Positions 17,955-27,218 of a DNA stretch of 64,000 nucleotides are shown here, piece after piece; position 1 is the stretch's first letter, and the number at the start of each line of letters is the position of its first letter. The stretch lies in the NCBI RefSeq assembly GCF_900104775.1, contig NZ_FNSA01000003.1:3100001-3164000 (forward strand). The letters are read 5' to 3'. The DNA comes from Tsukamurella tyrosinosolvens (GTDB lineage: Bacteria; Actinomycetota; Actinomycetes; Mycobacteriales; Mycobacteriaceae). Below the pieces are notes generated by a model that was not told the DNA's origin, made no database searches, and was given only the letters and a program-made list of their open reading frames with translations. Made by a program: the position numbers and the translations under genes.

Positions 17955-18590
17955 CTACGCGAGAGCAGGAGGACGAACCACTACGCAAGGCGCGCGCAGC
18001 ATGGAGGTCTCCGTACTCATGCCCACGGCAATGATCGCGGCCGCTGCAAGGTTGAAGACCTCTCCGCCTTCGAGATCGGATTCGACGCGGCCGGTCGCGA
18101 CGCGCGTTGCGAACTCCTCCGCGGCCACGCGTGCGTCTGCGATGTGTGGCTCCGGCGCGAGCCGGTCCTTCGCCCCAGCGGTGACGAGCGCCTCCCAGAC
18201 CAGCAGGTCGAGCGCACCCGCCAGGAACCCGTCGACATCGATTCCCCCTCGCACCGGTCGACCAGAGTGCCGTGCTATCGCCCGCAGCACGTAATTGGTC
18301 TCCTGCACCCCGAACCCAAGCGCGCTGGTCCCAGCGCTCGCACACCAAGCACGGTTCCCCTCCCCCACACGAGCGCGTCCCAAGCCCGAAGTAGCAACAG
18401 GAGCAGGGACATAAACCGGAGCTTCGATTCCGAGCGCCACCTGACGGCCGGCGTTGAGGTCTGCCACTAGCAGATCAACGAGCTCGTCCAGGTCACGCCC
18501 GCCACCAGCATTCGAGCCAGTGATTCGCCACCAGCCGATGTTCCGGACGCTACCAACGTCGATTGCAGCAACAACAAGGTTCTCAGTCAC
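17955..18590 (-). CDS. DUF429-like, possible RNase H-fold protein
   Basis: A 211-residue protein whose N-terminus (VVAAIDVGSVRNIGWW) and LGIEAPVY near residue 57 resemble the Asp-bearing first strand and following Glu strand of RNase H/actin-fold proteins such as DUF429. An Asp-containing segment (GGIDVDGFLAGALDLLVWEAL) near residue 115 and a C-terminal EVFNLAAAAIIAVG helix fit that fold. No biochemical role is known. It overlaps the serine recombinase by 4 bases (ATGA), so they are co-expressed. First gene inside the left end of the element. Confidence 0.55.
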   Translation of the reverse strand: MTENLVVAAIDVGSVRNIGWWRITGSNAGGGRDLDELVDLLVADLNAGRQVALGIEAPVYVPAPVATSGLGRARVGEGNRAWCASAGTSALGFGVQETNYVLRAIARHSGRPVRGGIDVDGFLAGALDLLVWEALVTAGAKDRLAPEPHIADARVAAEEFATRVATGRVESDLEGGEVFNLAAAAIIAVGMSTETSMLRAPCVVVRPPALA

Positions 18591-19171
18591 GCAGCCTCCC
18601 GCAACGCGCGACGGACGGTGGACTCACTGACACCGAGAGTCTCGGCTACCTCTGCTGGACGTTCTCCTCCACGGCACAGCATCACGACGTGACGTCGCTG
18701 ATCAGCAGTCAGCTTCGCGGGGCGCCCACCGAACCTGCCCTTCGCCCGTGCAGCCTCAAGTCCCGCACGGGTGCGTTCTTGGAGAAGGTCGCGTTCCATG
18801 GCAGCGAGTGCCGCGAGCATCGCGTACATGAATCTTCCCATCGCGGTGCTCGTGTCAATCGACTCAGTGAGTGATACGAGGCCGATGTCCTCCGCGGCGA
18901 ACCTCTCCCCGAGCTCGACGAGGTGCTTCATCCCGCGACCGAGACGTGAGAGCGAGTAGACGATGACGGTGTCGCCAGGCCGAAGATCGGCGAGCATCGC
19001 GTCGAACCGCGGCCGGGACGTTGCGGCCCCGCTCACCCCATGGTCGACGTAGAGCGCGTCAACTCCCGCTCGGTCGAGCGCGGCGATCTGCAGCGCCTCG
19101 TCCTGACCATCGGTCGACACTCGCGCGTACCCGAGCCGACGCCCTGCCTCGGCAGCTCTGTCTGTGTCCAC
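18587..19171 (-). CDS. Serine recombinase (resolvase/invertase)
   Basis: A 194-residue small serine recombinase. The catalytic domain begins LGYARVSTDGQ with nucleophile Ser19 and carries the SLSRLGRG motif near residue 75 with its catalytic Arg, then the long E-helix (MYAMLAALAAMERDLLQERT). A helix-turn-helix occupies the last ~45 residues (RPAEVAETLGVSESTVRRAL). Length and architecture match Tn3-type resolvases and DNA invertases, not the large phage integrases. The upstream region holds repeated TTGTGAC half-sites (19246-19312) that could be its crossover site. It may resolve multimers of the element or invert a segment; no invertible segment was recognised. Confidence 0.9.
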   Translation of the reverse strand: MDTDRAAEAGRRLGYARVSTDGQDEALQIAALDRAGVDALYVDHGVSGAATSRPRFDAMLADLRPGDTVIVYSLSRLGRGMKHLVELGERFAAEDIGLVSLTESIDTSTAMGRFMYAMLAALAAMERDLLQERTRAGLEAARAKGRFGGRPAKLTADQRRHVVMLCRGGERPAEVAETLGVSESTVRRALREAA

Positions 19172-19245
19172 GCATCGATTGTGTCAGAACATGTCCACAA
19201 CACGAGTTCTGAACGCGCTTGGGATGCGGACGTTTTGACACAGGT

Positions 19246-19312
19246 TTGTGACTGAGCTCGACCCGCGGACGGGCCGTCGCACTGGCGACGGTCACAATCG
19301 ACCGTTTGTGAC
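19246..19312. promoter_or_regulatory. TTGTGAC repeats upstream of the recombinase, possible res site
   Basis: GTCACAA (19291-19297) and TTGTGAC (19306-19312) form an inverted repeat with an 8-base spacer, and another TTGTGAC is at 19246-19252. Resolvase genes usually have inverted-repeat subsites directly upstream, which is the placement seen here. The assignment is inference; these could instead be regulator sites. Confidence 0.45.
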
Positions 19313-19355
19313 CACCGCCCACACCGGCCAGTGCGTCCATCGCGGCGGAACGCCG

Positions 19356-20312
19356 CTACAACAGCTCGAAGTCCAGCGCGACTCCAACACGGCGGTCGGT
19401 TCCGGGCGACGTGGAGGGAACTCCTTCCCTTGTGGCAATAGGCCGGAACACTCCGTCGTCTCCGATGCCGTAAGGAACAACGTCATTCAGAGCACCTGCG
19501 TCATCCTCATCCGGCCTGACCGAAGATATACGCTCGTCGGTTCCCTGATTCGGCTCAACGACTGTCGGCGAAACGGCGTCCCAGATCAACGGCATCACTT
19601 CGCTGTAGGGGATTCCATCCCCGGGTCCGATGCCACGGGCTGAATCTTCGCGTGGCGGTTCCGGAAGCCAGACCACCTGCGGCCATGACGAAGTTCCGCA
19701 CGTCTCAAGCTTCGACCAAAAGTCGCGCCAGCCAAGATACGTCGGACTCGATCCATCTCGCCACGAGGTGCGCACTAGTCCCCGGCGGTGGTGGACCTCG
19801 TAGCGGACCAATTCAACCCGGTGGCCACGGGCAAACGAACCGCGAGGCGGAGGATTCGAAAGCTGAGCTCGAACCTCGGCATCGAGGACCGCCGCCACAT
19901 CTCGCGCTGTCATGACTACGAGCCAGTGAGCGAACCACCATTCCTCGCTTCGCCTGTACGCGTGATCCGTCACGGCGGGCCCGCCGTGACGGTGTGTGTA
20001 CTCCTCAAGGTCGCCAACCCAAGCGGCCCGCGGGAACGCGTAGAACGGCTGTTCCCACAGTGGGCGCCTCAGGTAGTCACACAGCTGCCCAAGGTCGATT
20101 TGCACGATTTGGTAGTTGGTCGTCTTCGTACGGTGGTGCTTGCATGTCTTGAGCTCGATCTGGATCGCCTTACCCAACCGATTGGGATAGCGTCCAACCT
20201 CAATATCTTGCCCAGCAGTCGGCCACCATAGCGCTGCACGGGTTCGGTAGCGATGCGTCACGTACTGCGACGCCCAGTGCTCCAAGGTCTTCTCCGGCAA
20301 CGACACCTTCAT
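19356..20312 (-). CDS. Hypothetical protein with PD-(D/E)XK-like N-terminus
   Basis: A 318-residue protein, unrecognised overall. Residues ~25-60 contain GQDIEVG...AIQIELKTCKH, that is an Asp followed about 16 residues later by E-x-K, the spacing of PD-(D/E)XK restriction-type nucleases. The C-terminal ~90 residues look disordered and acidic (DERISSVRPDEDD). It lies 10 bases downstream of the type ISP enzyme on the same strand, so it is probably part of the same operon and may be an accessory nuclease or specificity-related factor. No membrane helix or signal. Confidence 0.5.
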   Translation of the reverse strand: MKVSLPEKTLEHWASQYVTHRYRTRAALWWPTAGQDIEVGRYPNRLGKAIQIELKTCKHHRTKTTNYQIVQIDLGQLCDYLRRPLWEQPFYAFPRAAWVGDLEEYTHRHGGPAVTDHAYRRSEEWWFAHWLVVMTARDVAAVLDAEVRAQLSNPPPRGSFARGHRVELVRYEVHHRRGLVRTSWRDGSSPTYLGWRDFWSKLETCGTSSWPQVVWLPEPPREDSARGIGPGDGIPYSEVMPLIWDAVSPTVVEPNQGTDERISSVRPDEDDAGALNDVVPYGIGDDGVFRPIATREGVPSTSPGTDRRVGVALDFELL

Positions 20313-20321
20313 GGCGATCTG

Positions 20322-23300
20322 TCACTGCTCCCGCAAGCTGTCGACGATCTTCATCGTCTCGACCGCGACCGTGGTGACCTTCGCGATCAGGTCAACGATG
20401 TACCGCGCGTCATCGTGCTCGTCGCACCAGTCGTTCGGGTCGTTGACGATCCCAGACGCCTTGTCGGTCCTGACCTGGTATCGGTCGATGATCCAGGCCA
20501 GTGCCGAACGGGACCCGAGCATGTACCGCTCAGCTTCCTCCGGAATGCCGGTGATGGTGACCTTCGGGCTGTACATCAGCGTGGTCACGTCGTTGACGCT
20601 CTTTCCGGTCTCGGGATCCTTCCGCTTGGCCCACTTCATCTTCGAGACCCGCCACGTCTCGCGGTCGTCCGGATTCGCGCCTGGCTTGAGCTGCACATCG
20701 ACCGGGTACGGCTCCACTTCCTCGTACCCGACGTGGAGGTCTGAAAGCGCCCGGCCGGCGACTGCGAGTTGCTCGAACCGCTCGACGCTCTCCGGAGTGG
20801 GGATGTGCGGCAGCATCTTCTTCAGATCCGCGGCGTAGGTCCGGCGGTAGACAGGATCGTGAAGCAGGCCATAGACATAGAAGAAGATGTCGTCCTTGGT
20901 GACCTGATCGCCGACCGCGGCCTGGTACGTGTCGAGGAGACCGTCGGCGATGTTGTCGATGCGGCGGTAGCCGTAGTCGTCGATCTCCCCAGAACCGCCT
21001 GCGAGATCAAGAGTGCCGTCCTCTGGCTCAGCCAGCTCGTACGTCCAGCGGGGAAAGAACTGTCCGGTATCGAGGAGGTGGAGGTTCGGAAGGAGGTTCG
21101 TCATCAGCGGTGTGAAGTCGAAATGGGATGCCGGGCCCGTAAGCAGGATGCCGACGTTCTCGTGACGATCAGACGGGAACATTAGCGGGAGCTGGTAGCG
21201 ACGCTCGTTGAGCCTCGCATCGAAGTAGGTCCATTGCCGCTGAAAAGGACGGTATCCGGCCTCAACGACGGCACCGGTCTGCAGTGACAGCCGCACACCG
21301 CGAGCGAGTTGGGCTTTCAGGCTTCCTGACCACGAGATCCTAAGGGGATCGGAGTTGATAAATCGGTCGACGGCAGCCTTACGATTCGCGACCTGATTCT
21401 TGTCACACCACAGATCGAAGTCACCGACCTGCGAGTTGTAGAAGGAGATCATGCGTTCGATGTTGTTTGTGACCGCGTCGCGACTGAAGTTGCAGCACCA
21501 CGCATCACGGTTCGTCTTGAGGCCGCCCGAGTAGGTGGAGAAGACTCGCACCCCGTTACCCTTCTCGCCGATCGCAGGCCACGATGTGAACTCGCCGCTG
21601 CGCTGGTTGACCCAGTCGCCGTGCTCGTTGGGACTGATTGCCTGCCAAGGCACAGAGTCCAGGTCACCGCCTGCAACGACGTCGAGCTTCTGCTCGCGGG
21701 TGAGGTAGTCGCCGATGTCGCGATACTGCACGTCACAGGGCCCGGCATGCGAAGGGTCCTTGACGCCTATGAGGATGGCGACGGTGTTGCGGCTACCGGA
21801 GCCGAACACCTTGCCGCCCTCGCGGCGGGACAGTTCTCCAGACGTCCGCTGATTCCCGCGCAGGTTGTAGACGTAGATGCGGCTGTATTCGTCCGCGAAC
21901 GACAGGCGCACCCCGTCGTGGGTGTTCCCGTCGATCCATCCACCATTGGAGACGAACGCGACGACTCCCTGGTCTCCAATGCGGTCGGTGGCCCAACGGA
22001 AAGCGCGTAGGTATGAGTCGTACAGGCTGTTCTTGTTCGTCGCGGTCGATCGCTTGGCGTAGGTGTCGGCGATCCTTGCATCGAGCGTCGGATAGGCCAT
22101 GTTAGCGTTCAGATCGTTCGCCGAGTCTTGACCTACGGAGTAAGGCGGGTTGCCGACGATGATGTGGATCGGCGCGGCAAGCTGTTTGACAATGCGGGAG
22201 TTGTTCTGCGGGAACATCTCCGTGTCCATGGAGTCGTCGACTTCGGTGATCTGGAACGTGTCAGTCAACACGATCCCTTCGAACGGGCTGTACTCCGTAA
22301 CGGTCAGAGCGTGGAACGTACTCTCGATGTTCACTGCGGCGATGTAGTACGCGAGGAGCATGATCTCGTTAGCGTGCAGCTCGCTGGCGTACTTCCTCGC
22401 CAGGTCCTCTGGCTTGACCAGCCCCGACTGCAGCAACCGGGTCATGAAGGTGCCGGTCCCGGTAAACGGGTCCAGGATGTGCACACCCTCGTCGGTGAGC
22501 CCGCGGCCGAACGACTCTCGGGAGGCATGGTCCGCGGCGCGGAGGATGAAGTCGACGATCTGGACCGGGGTGTACACGATGCCGAGGGCGTCCGCCTGCT
22601 TGGCGAAGCCGATCTTGAAGAACTTCTCGTATAGGTCGGCGATGACCTGCTGCTTACCGTCGGCGTTGGCGACCTCCGTGGCGCGCACGCGCACGGAGTC
22701 GTAGAAGCCCTGGAGGTGCTCGGTCTCAGCCTCGAGGCCGGCGCCCCCGAGCTGGTCCACCATCGCCTGCATCGTGCGGGAGACCGGGTTGTGTGCCGCG
22801 AACTCATGGCCCGCAAACAGGGCATCGAAGACCGGCGCGGTGATCAGGTGCTGCGCGAGCATCGAGATCGCGTCGTCGCGCGTGATCGAGTCGTTGAGGT
22901 TGTCCTGCAGGCCCTTGTGGAATTTCGCGAATGCGGCCGTGATCGCTGGATCTGCACTGTCGAGTAGGGACGTGATGCGGGTGATCAGGGCGGAGGCTAT
23001 GTCGGCGACGTCGTGCGCCCAGTCCTCCCAGTAGGTTCGGGTTCCGACCTTGTCGACGATCCGAGTGTAGATCGCCTCCTGCCACTCGGACAGCGAGAAC
23101 AGGGCCATCTGCTCGGCGAGGTTCCCGCCGCCACTGCCGTCCTCATCAGCGACACCTGTGGCCGCGTCCGGGTCGCTGCCACCGCCACCGCCGCTGGTGC
23201 CGCTGGGCTCGCCATTGCCGACGCTCTCTGGGTTCTCCTTGGTGGGACCGATGTGCCCGCCCAGGAGCTGGTCCGATCCCTTCCCAGTGTCGGCGCCGGG

Positions 23301-25268
23301 GTTCGCGGCGTTCAAGGCGATGGAGTTGACCATCGCGTTGAACCGGTCGTCGTGCGCGCGGAGGGCGTTGAGGACCTGCCAGACGACCTTGAAGCGGCGG
23401 TTGTCTGCGAGAGCCTGGTCGGGCGCGAGGCCTGCCGGTACTGCGACGGGGAGGATGATGTAGCCGTAGTCCTTGCCCGGCGCCTTGCGCATTACCCGAC
23501 CTACGGACTGCACCACGTCGACGACGCTGTTACGGGGGTGCAGGAACATCACCGCGTCGAGCGCGGGGACGTCGACGCCCTCGGAGAGACAGCGGGCGTT
23601 GGTGAGGATGCGGCACTCGTTCTCGGGCAGCGGCGCCTTAAGCCACTGCAGCTCCCGGTTCCGTTCGAGCGCGTTGTACGTGCCGTCAACGTGCCGGACC
23701 TGCACACCGAGATCGAGGTTCGTGGTGTTGATGTCTTGGCCATCGTCGATGGACTCGGTGAGCATCTCCCGGTAGGTGTCGACTACGAGCGGGAACATCG
23801 TCGCGACCTGCTGCGAGGCCTTGATGTCCTTGGCGAAGGCGACCGCGCGCCGCATGGGCGGTTCGCCCGGCGTGAATCCGGTGCCGTCGGGTGTGCGCCC
23901 AGCGCGCTTGGCAAGACCGTTCCAGGCACCAACGATCTTGGTGGCGTCGTCGAGCCGCAGGTCGCCGTCGGGGCCGGCGAACTGCTTCTGGATGGCGGGC
24001 GCGACCAGCTCCTGGTCGACGGTGAGCACCAGGACCTTGTAGTCGGTGAGCAGGCCGCGGTCAACGGCGTTGCCAAAGGAGAGACGGTGGAACTCGGGCC
24101 CGTACTTGGCCTCGTCGTCCATCGACGTGATCTCGGCAGAGTGCTCGTCGGCCTTGGTTTTGACCGTCTCGTCGAAGATCCGCGGTGTCGCGGTCATGTA
24201 CAGACGGCGCGCGGAGTGGATGTAGTCAGCGTCATGGACGCGGACGAAGTTCGATTCATCGGCACCTTCGAGCGTCACGCCGGTGGTGCGGTGCGCCTCG
24301 TCGCAGATCACCAGATCGAACGGGTCGACCCCGGTTTCCTGTGCCTGCGCAACTACGGGCAGCGACTGGTAAGTCGTGAAGACGACGGTGAGGCCCTTCG
24401 CTCGCTTGCGGTGCGCCATCTCCGCGGCCAGTTTCGGAGCGTTCGTCGTCACCGGAACAGCGACGTCGTAGCTGCTGATGTCCTCTGCCGCACGAGACAC
24501 CTTGGTGTCCGAGCAGACCGCGAACGCTCGCAGGTCCAGCTGCGTCTGTGCGGTCCACTCCCTCAAGGTCTGACTGAGCAGAGAGATCGACGGGACCGCG
24601 AACAGGATCCGGGCGCTGCCCCCGTTCTCCGCTGCGGTGCGCTCCGCAATCTTGAGCGCCGTGAACGTCTTGCCGGTGCCGCAGGCCATGATCAGCTTGC
24701 CGCGATCGTGCCCCTCACCGAAGCCAGCGAAGACCTTCTCGATCGCCTCGGCCTGGTGCGGGCGCGGCTCGTGTCGGACAGCCTCGGTGAGATCCACCTC
24801 GACCTCACCGTCAATGAGCGAGACGTCCCAGTCGATCGGCGAGTCCGCGATCTCTGCGAGGCCGATCCGCTGCACCGGGATCGTCTGGTCCTCAAGCGCG
24901 TCCTCGGCGTTCTTTCCCCATCGGTCCGTCGTCGAGATGATGATCCGGTTCGTGAACGGGTTCTTACCCGACGCGGTGAAGAAGGAGTCGATGTCCTCCT
25001 TACGAAGCGTGTGCGTCGGCTCGTAGAACTTGCACTGGATCGCCGTGTGCTCGCCGGTGTCGCGTTCGCGGGCGACCAAGTCGATGCCAGTGTCTGGCTT
25101 GCCTTGCCGGCCCGGCCAGTCGATCCACCTCCACACCGCGTCGTACTGCTGGCTCAACAGCGGGTCGAGTTCGAAGTACCGGACCATCAACTTCTCGAAC
25201 CTTGTGCCCCGCTCCGAGTTCGACGGTGCCTGTCGGAACGCCTCCATCACCTCGTGGATCGACCCCAT
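20322..25268 (-). CDS. Type ISP single-chain restriction-modification enzyme
   Basis: About 1,648 residues. Order of domains: Mrr-like nuclease at the N-terminus (GIDLV...IQCKF, Asp63 and Gln78-Lys80); superfamily 2 helicase/translocase with Walker A MACGTGKT near 195, DEAH box CDEAHR, motif III MTATPR and motif VI-like VGRVMRKAPGKDYG; a coupler; an N6-adenine methyltransferase with motif I DPFTGTGTF near 934 and motif IV NPPYSV near 1038; and a C-terminal target-recognition region. This is the LlaGI/LlaBIII layout, and the length fits. Such enzymes methylate one strand of an asymmetric site and translocate and cut unmethylated phage DNA. The start at 25268 (GGGAGG ten bases upstream) is preferred over 25331, which has no ribosome-binding site. 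Confidence 0.9.
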   Translation of the reverse strand: MGSIHEVMEAFRQAPSNSERGTRFEKLMVRYFELDPLLSQQYDAVWRWIDWPGRQGKPDTGIDLVARERDTGEHTAIQCKFYEPTHTLRKEDIDSFFTASGKNPFTNRIIISTTDRWGKNAEDALEDQTIPVQRIGLAEIADSPIDWDVSLIDGEVEVDLTEAVRHEPRPHQAEAIEKVFAGFGEGHDRGKLIMACGTGKTFTALKIAERTAAENGGSARILFAVPSISLLSQTLREWTAQTQLDLRAFAVCSDTKVSRAAEDISSYDVAVPVTTNAPKLAAEMAHRKRAKGLTVVFTTYQSLPVVAQAQETGVDPFDLVICDEAHRTTGVTLEGADESNFVRVHDADYIHSARRLYMTATPRIFDETVKTKADEHSAEITSMDDEAKYGPEFHRLSFGNAVDRGLLTDYKVLVLTVDQELVAPAIQKQFAGPDGDLRLDDATKIVGAWNGLAKRAGRTPDGTGFTPGEPPMRRAVAFAKDIKASQQVATMFPLVVDTYREMLTESIDDGQDINTTNLDLGVQVRHVDGTYNALERNRELQWLKAPLPENECRILTNARCLSEGVDVPALDAVMFLHPRNSVVDVVQSVGRVMRKAPGKDYGYIILPVAVPAGLAPDQALADNRRFKVVWQVLNALRAHDDRFNAMVNSIALNAANPGADTGKGSDQLLGGHIGPTKENPESVGNGEPSGTSGGGGGSDPDAATGVADEDGSGGGNLAEQMALFSLSEWQEAIYTRIVDKVGTRTYWEDWAHDVADIASALITRITSLLDSADPAITAAFAKFHKGLQDNLNDSITRDDAISMLAQHLITAPVFDALFAGHEFAAHNPVSRTMQAMVDQLGGAGLEAETEHLQGFYDSVRVRATEVANADGKQQVIADLYEKFFKIGFAKQADALGIVYTPVQIVDFILRAADHASRESFGRGLTDEGVHILDPFTGTGTFMTRLLQSGLVKPEDLARKYASELHANEIMLLAYYIAAVNIESTFHALTVTEYSPFEGIVLTDTFQITEVDDSMDTEMFPQNNSRIVKQLAAPIHIIVGNPPYSVGQDSANDLNANMAYPTLDARIADTYAKRSTATNKNSLYDSYLRAFRWATDRIGDQGVVAFVSNGGWIDGNTHDGVRLSFADEYSRIYVYNLRGNQRTSGELSRREGGKVFGSGSRNTVAILIGVKDPSHAGPCDVQYRDIGDYLTREQKLDVVAGGDLDSVPWQAISPNEHGDWVNQRSGEFTSWPAIGEKGNGVRVFSTYSGGLKTNRDAWCCNFSRDAVTNNIERMISFYNSQVGDFDLWCDKNQVANRKAAVDRFINSDPLRISWSGSLKAQLARGVRLSLQTGAVVEAGYRPFQRQWTYFDARLNERRYQLPLMFPSDRHENVGILLTGPASHFDFTPLMTNLLPNLHLLDTGQFFPRWTYELAEPEDGTLDLAGGSGEIDDYGYRRIDNIADGLLDTYQAAVGDQVTKDDIFFYVYGLLHDPVYRRTYAADLKKMLPHIPTPESVERFEQLAVAGRALSDLHVGYEEVEPYPVDVQLKPGANPDDRETWRVSKMKWAKRKDPETGKSVNDVTTLMYSPKVTITGIPEEAERYMLGSRSALAWIIDRYQVRTDKASGIVNDPNDWCDEHDDARYIVDLIAKVTTVAVETMKIVDSLREQ

Positions 25269-25331
25269 ACCCGTGCTGCCTCCCGCGCCGACGGACGATT
25301 TGTCTCGCTGAGCGTACAAGGGGACCGTCAC

Positions 25332-26149
25332 CGGGGAGCCAGGACCGATGCCGTGCCGGCGCCCACACTCTGTAGGATCGCTCGCCGCTGCGTATCGCCA
25401 GCTGTGGCCCTACTTGTAGCTGCCACTGGAGCGCTTCCTGTGCCCCGTCCTGTGGGATGGGGTGTGGGATCGTGGGGCATCTCGTAGCGATCGCCGTAGC
25501 GGCACGTGTAGCGCGAGTTGTGGGATTCTGACTCACCTACCGATCTGCCCCGTACGCACGCGCGTTGGGGGACCATAGAGGGGCAATCGCCCCCGGCTGA
25601 GCAGAGGCTCGGTGTGGGATACGTGTCCCCGGCTGACCCGGGGCGCGGGCCGAGCAGCTGTATGCGCTGAATTCGGCCCAGTGCCCGCCGCTCGGGACTA
25701 GCGATCAGCCGGGACGCACAGACCCCCCTCCACTGACTTGGGGGTGGTCGCCAGAGGACGACAGACGAGACGTCCGGATCGGGCGACGCGGAGCGCACGC
25801 GGCAAGGTCGGCAACACCTACAGCAACGCCTCGCCGCATGCGGCGATCAAATCAGTTGACCAATCTCGAAGGTGACCACAAGCCGCGCCAACGATCCACA
25901 ACGCCGCGCCGAAAAGAATAACGAAGCGACCCACGCGGTGACATTCCCGCCGGTCCACGTAGATCAGGCATTGAATCTTACACAATTCTATCTACGCGAC
26001 CCCACTTCAACATCATCTTCCATGACTTACATTGTCCCTGAACTCCACTCTGACCTGCATAGACGGTCCCCCAATGCCGCTTGCAACCACCTTCCAATGT
26101 GTGTATTGATTGATTCACAACGTTTCATTCACGCATTTCAGATGGAGGA
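25332..26149. other. 818-bp region without a convincing gene
   Basis: It separates the leftward type ISP gene from the rightward replication module. The ORFs here have no recognisable composition or motif. The left half carries four direct copies of TGTGGGAT (25451-25620); the right half, from about 25960, is clearly richer in A/T and probably holds the promoter for the gene at 26150. Confidence 0.6.
25451..25620 (+). repeat. Four direct copies of TGTGGGAT
   Basis: Copies at 25451-25458, 25463-25470, 25519-25526 and 25613-25620, three of them preceded by G or T. Irregular spacing of 12, 56 and 94 bases. They could bind a replication initiator or a regulator. Function unknown. Confidence 0.5.
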
Positions 26150-26374
26150 ATGATGGGAGTACCCAGAAGGGTTCCTGAACCGCGCGTCAGCGACCAGGAT
26201 GCGGCGGTCAAATATCGAGGGGTCCCCGAGGCGGGCGCCGAGTTCTTTTCCGTCGGCGCCCGCCGCGCGTATCAGCTCGCCGAGGCCGGCGATCTCCCCA
26301 CAGTGCGGATCGGCGGACGTCTCCGCGTGCCGGTCGGCGCGGACGGCGGCCTGATCAGGGAGGTGACCCGATGA
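26150..26374 (+). CDS. Excisionase-like helix-turn-helix protein
   Basis: A 74-residue basic protein with the excisionase/MerR-type winged helix: FFSVGARRAYQLAEAGDLP then TVRIGGRLRVPV, the typical helix plus wing that ends in an arginine-rich hairpin. GGAGGA lies 2-7 bases upstream of the tandem ATGATG; the second ATG (26153) is better spaced. It starts an operon with two small paralogous genes through 4-base overlaps. Proteins of this type occur as Xis or as early regulators of actinobacterial prophages and satellites. A second such gene sits beside the integrase at 57094, so this one may regulate replication rather than excision. Confidence 0.75.
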   Translation: MMGVPRRVPEPRVSDQDAAVKYRGVPEAGAEFFSVGARRAYQLAEAGDLPTVRIGGRLRVPVGADGGLIREVTR

Positions 26375-26859
26375 TCCGGATCCCGCTCGCGCAACCGGTC
26401 GCCGCCGTCGACCTCGGAGATGCACGGCCCGCCGAACTGCACTCCCCCGAGCCGGGGACCGTCTCTCTGATCCGTCGTGGCGTGACGGTGACGGAGGACG
26501 GCGCGACGACGGTGGTCGACCGTGTGCGAGTCGACACGGATGTCGCTGATGAGATCCGGCACGCGCGACTTTTGGAGGCCGCCGGCTATCCGGCCGAGCG
26601 GATCGCCGCCATGCGCGCGGCCTGTCTCGCCGCCCTCCCGCGTCCCCTGATGCGGCTGATGCGGACGGAAGGTGGCGGTGCGCGAATCGTGCTGCTCGAT
26701 AGCGACGGCGACGACGGCGCGTCGGTTCTGATGACGCTCGATGCGCTCCGTGCGCAGGCCGACACGGCGTTGGCGATGGCCGATCGAGATCCAGAGCGCG
26801 GCCCCGAGCTACTCGCTACCGCCGTGGCCCTCGATCACGCAGTGGCGGCTCTCCGATGA
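26371..26859 (+). CDS. Small hypothetical protein, paralogue of the next gene
   Basis: A 162-residue soluble protein of unknown function in the replication operon, overlapping its neighbours by 4 bases at each side. Residues ~71-96 contain AGYPAERIAAMRAACLAALP and continue PRPLMRL, which recurs almost unchanged in the next protein. The remainder is acidic with helical C-terminus (ALAMADRDPERGPELLATAV). No catalytic motif is visible. Confidence 0.7.
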   Translation: MIRIPLAQPVAAVDLGDARPAELHSPEPGTVSLIRRGVTVTEDGATTVVDRVRVDTDVADEIRHARLLEAAGYPAERIAAMRAACLAALPRPLMRLMRTEGGGARIVLLDSDGDDGASVLMTLDALRAQADTALAMADRDPERGPELLATAVALDHAVAALR

Positions 26860-27215
26860 CGCGCATAGCGCTCGAGCTTGCGAGCGCAGAGATCCAGCTC
26901 GCGCGTCAGGCGGAGGCGGGCGGATACCCGCCCGAGCAGATCGCCGCAATGCGCGCGGCCTGTCTCGCAGCACTGCCTCGGCCACTGATGCGGCTGAGCG
27001 CGGACGCTCGATCGGTCTCGGACGGCGCGGCGTGGGTCGAGCTTCGCGATTCGGACGGCGATTGGGGAGCGAGTCGCCTGATGTCCACGAGCGAGATCCG
27101 ATCGCTGGCCGACAGGATGCTGTCGGGTGCCGACGACTCCGCCGATCAGGGCGAGCGACTGGCGACCGCGTGCGCACTGGACCTCGCTGCGGGAGTTCTC
27201 TCCGCGGCGACGTGA
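26856..27215 (+). CDS. Small hypothetical protein, paralogue of the previous gene
   Basis: A 119-residue protein that shares with its upstream neighbour the block GYPxExIAAMRAACLAALPR plus PLMRL, then a similar DSDGDxGAS segment. The genes probably arose by tandem duplication. It ends just before a strong hairpin (27219-27244), so it closes this operon. Function unknown; its place between an excisionase-like gene and the primase-helicase suggests a role in element replication or its control. Confidence 0.7.
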   Translation: MTRIALELASAEIQLARQAEAGGYPPEQIAAMRAACLAALPRPLMRLSADARSVSDGAAWVELRDSDGDWGASRLMSTSEIRSLADRMLSGADDSADQGERLATACALDLAAGVLSAAT

Positions 27216-27218
27216 CGA

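Noticed and set aside
17801-17960. Complete tRNA gene at the left attachment site
   Set aside because: Only the T-loop and 3' end match; no anticodon arm, D-arm or 5' acceptor strand is present.
23013-25487. 824-codon plus-strand frame opposite the type ISP gene
   Set aside because: Arg/Val/Asp-rich shadow with no motif; the minus-strand product has helicase and methylase motifs in order.
25328-26153. Short frames in the 818-bp gap (156 codons minus, 93 codons plus)
   Set aside because: No motif, no good ribosome-binding site and Ser/Pro/Arg-rich composition; treated as non-coding.
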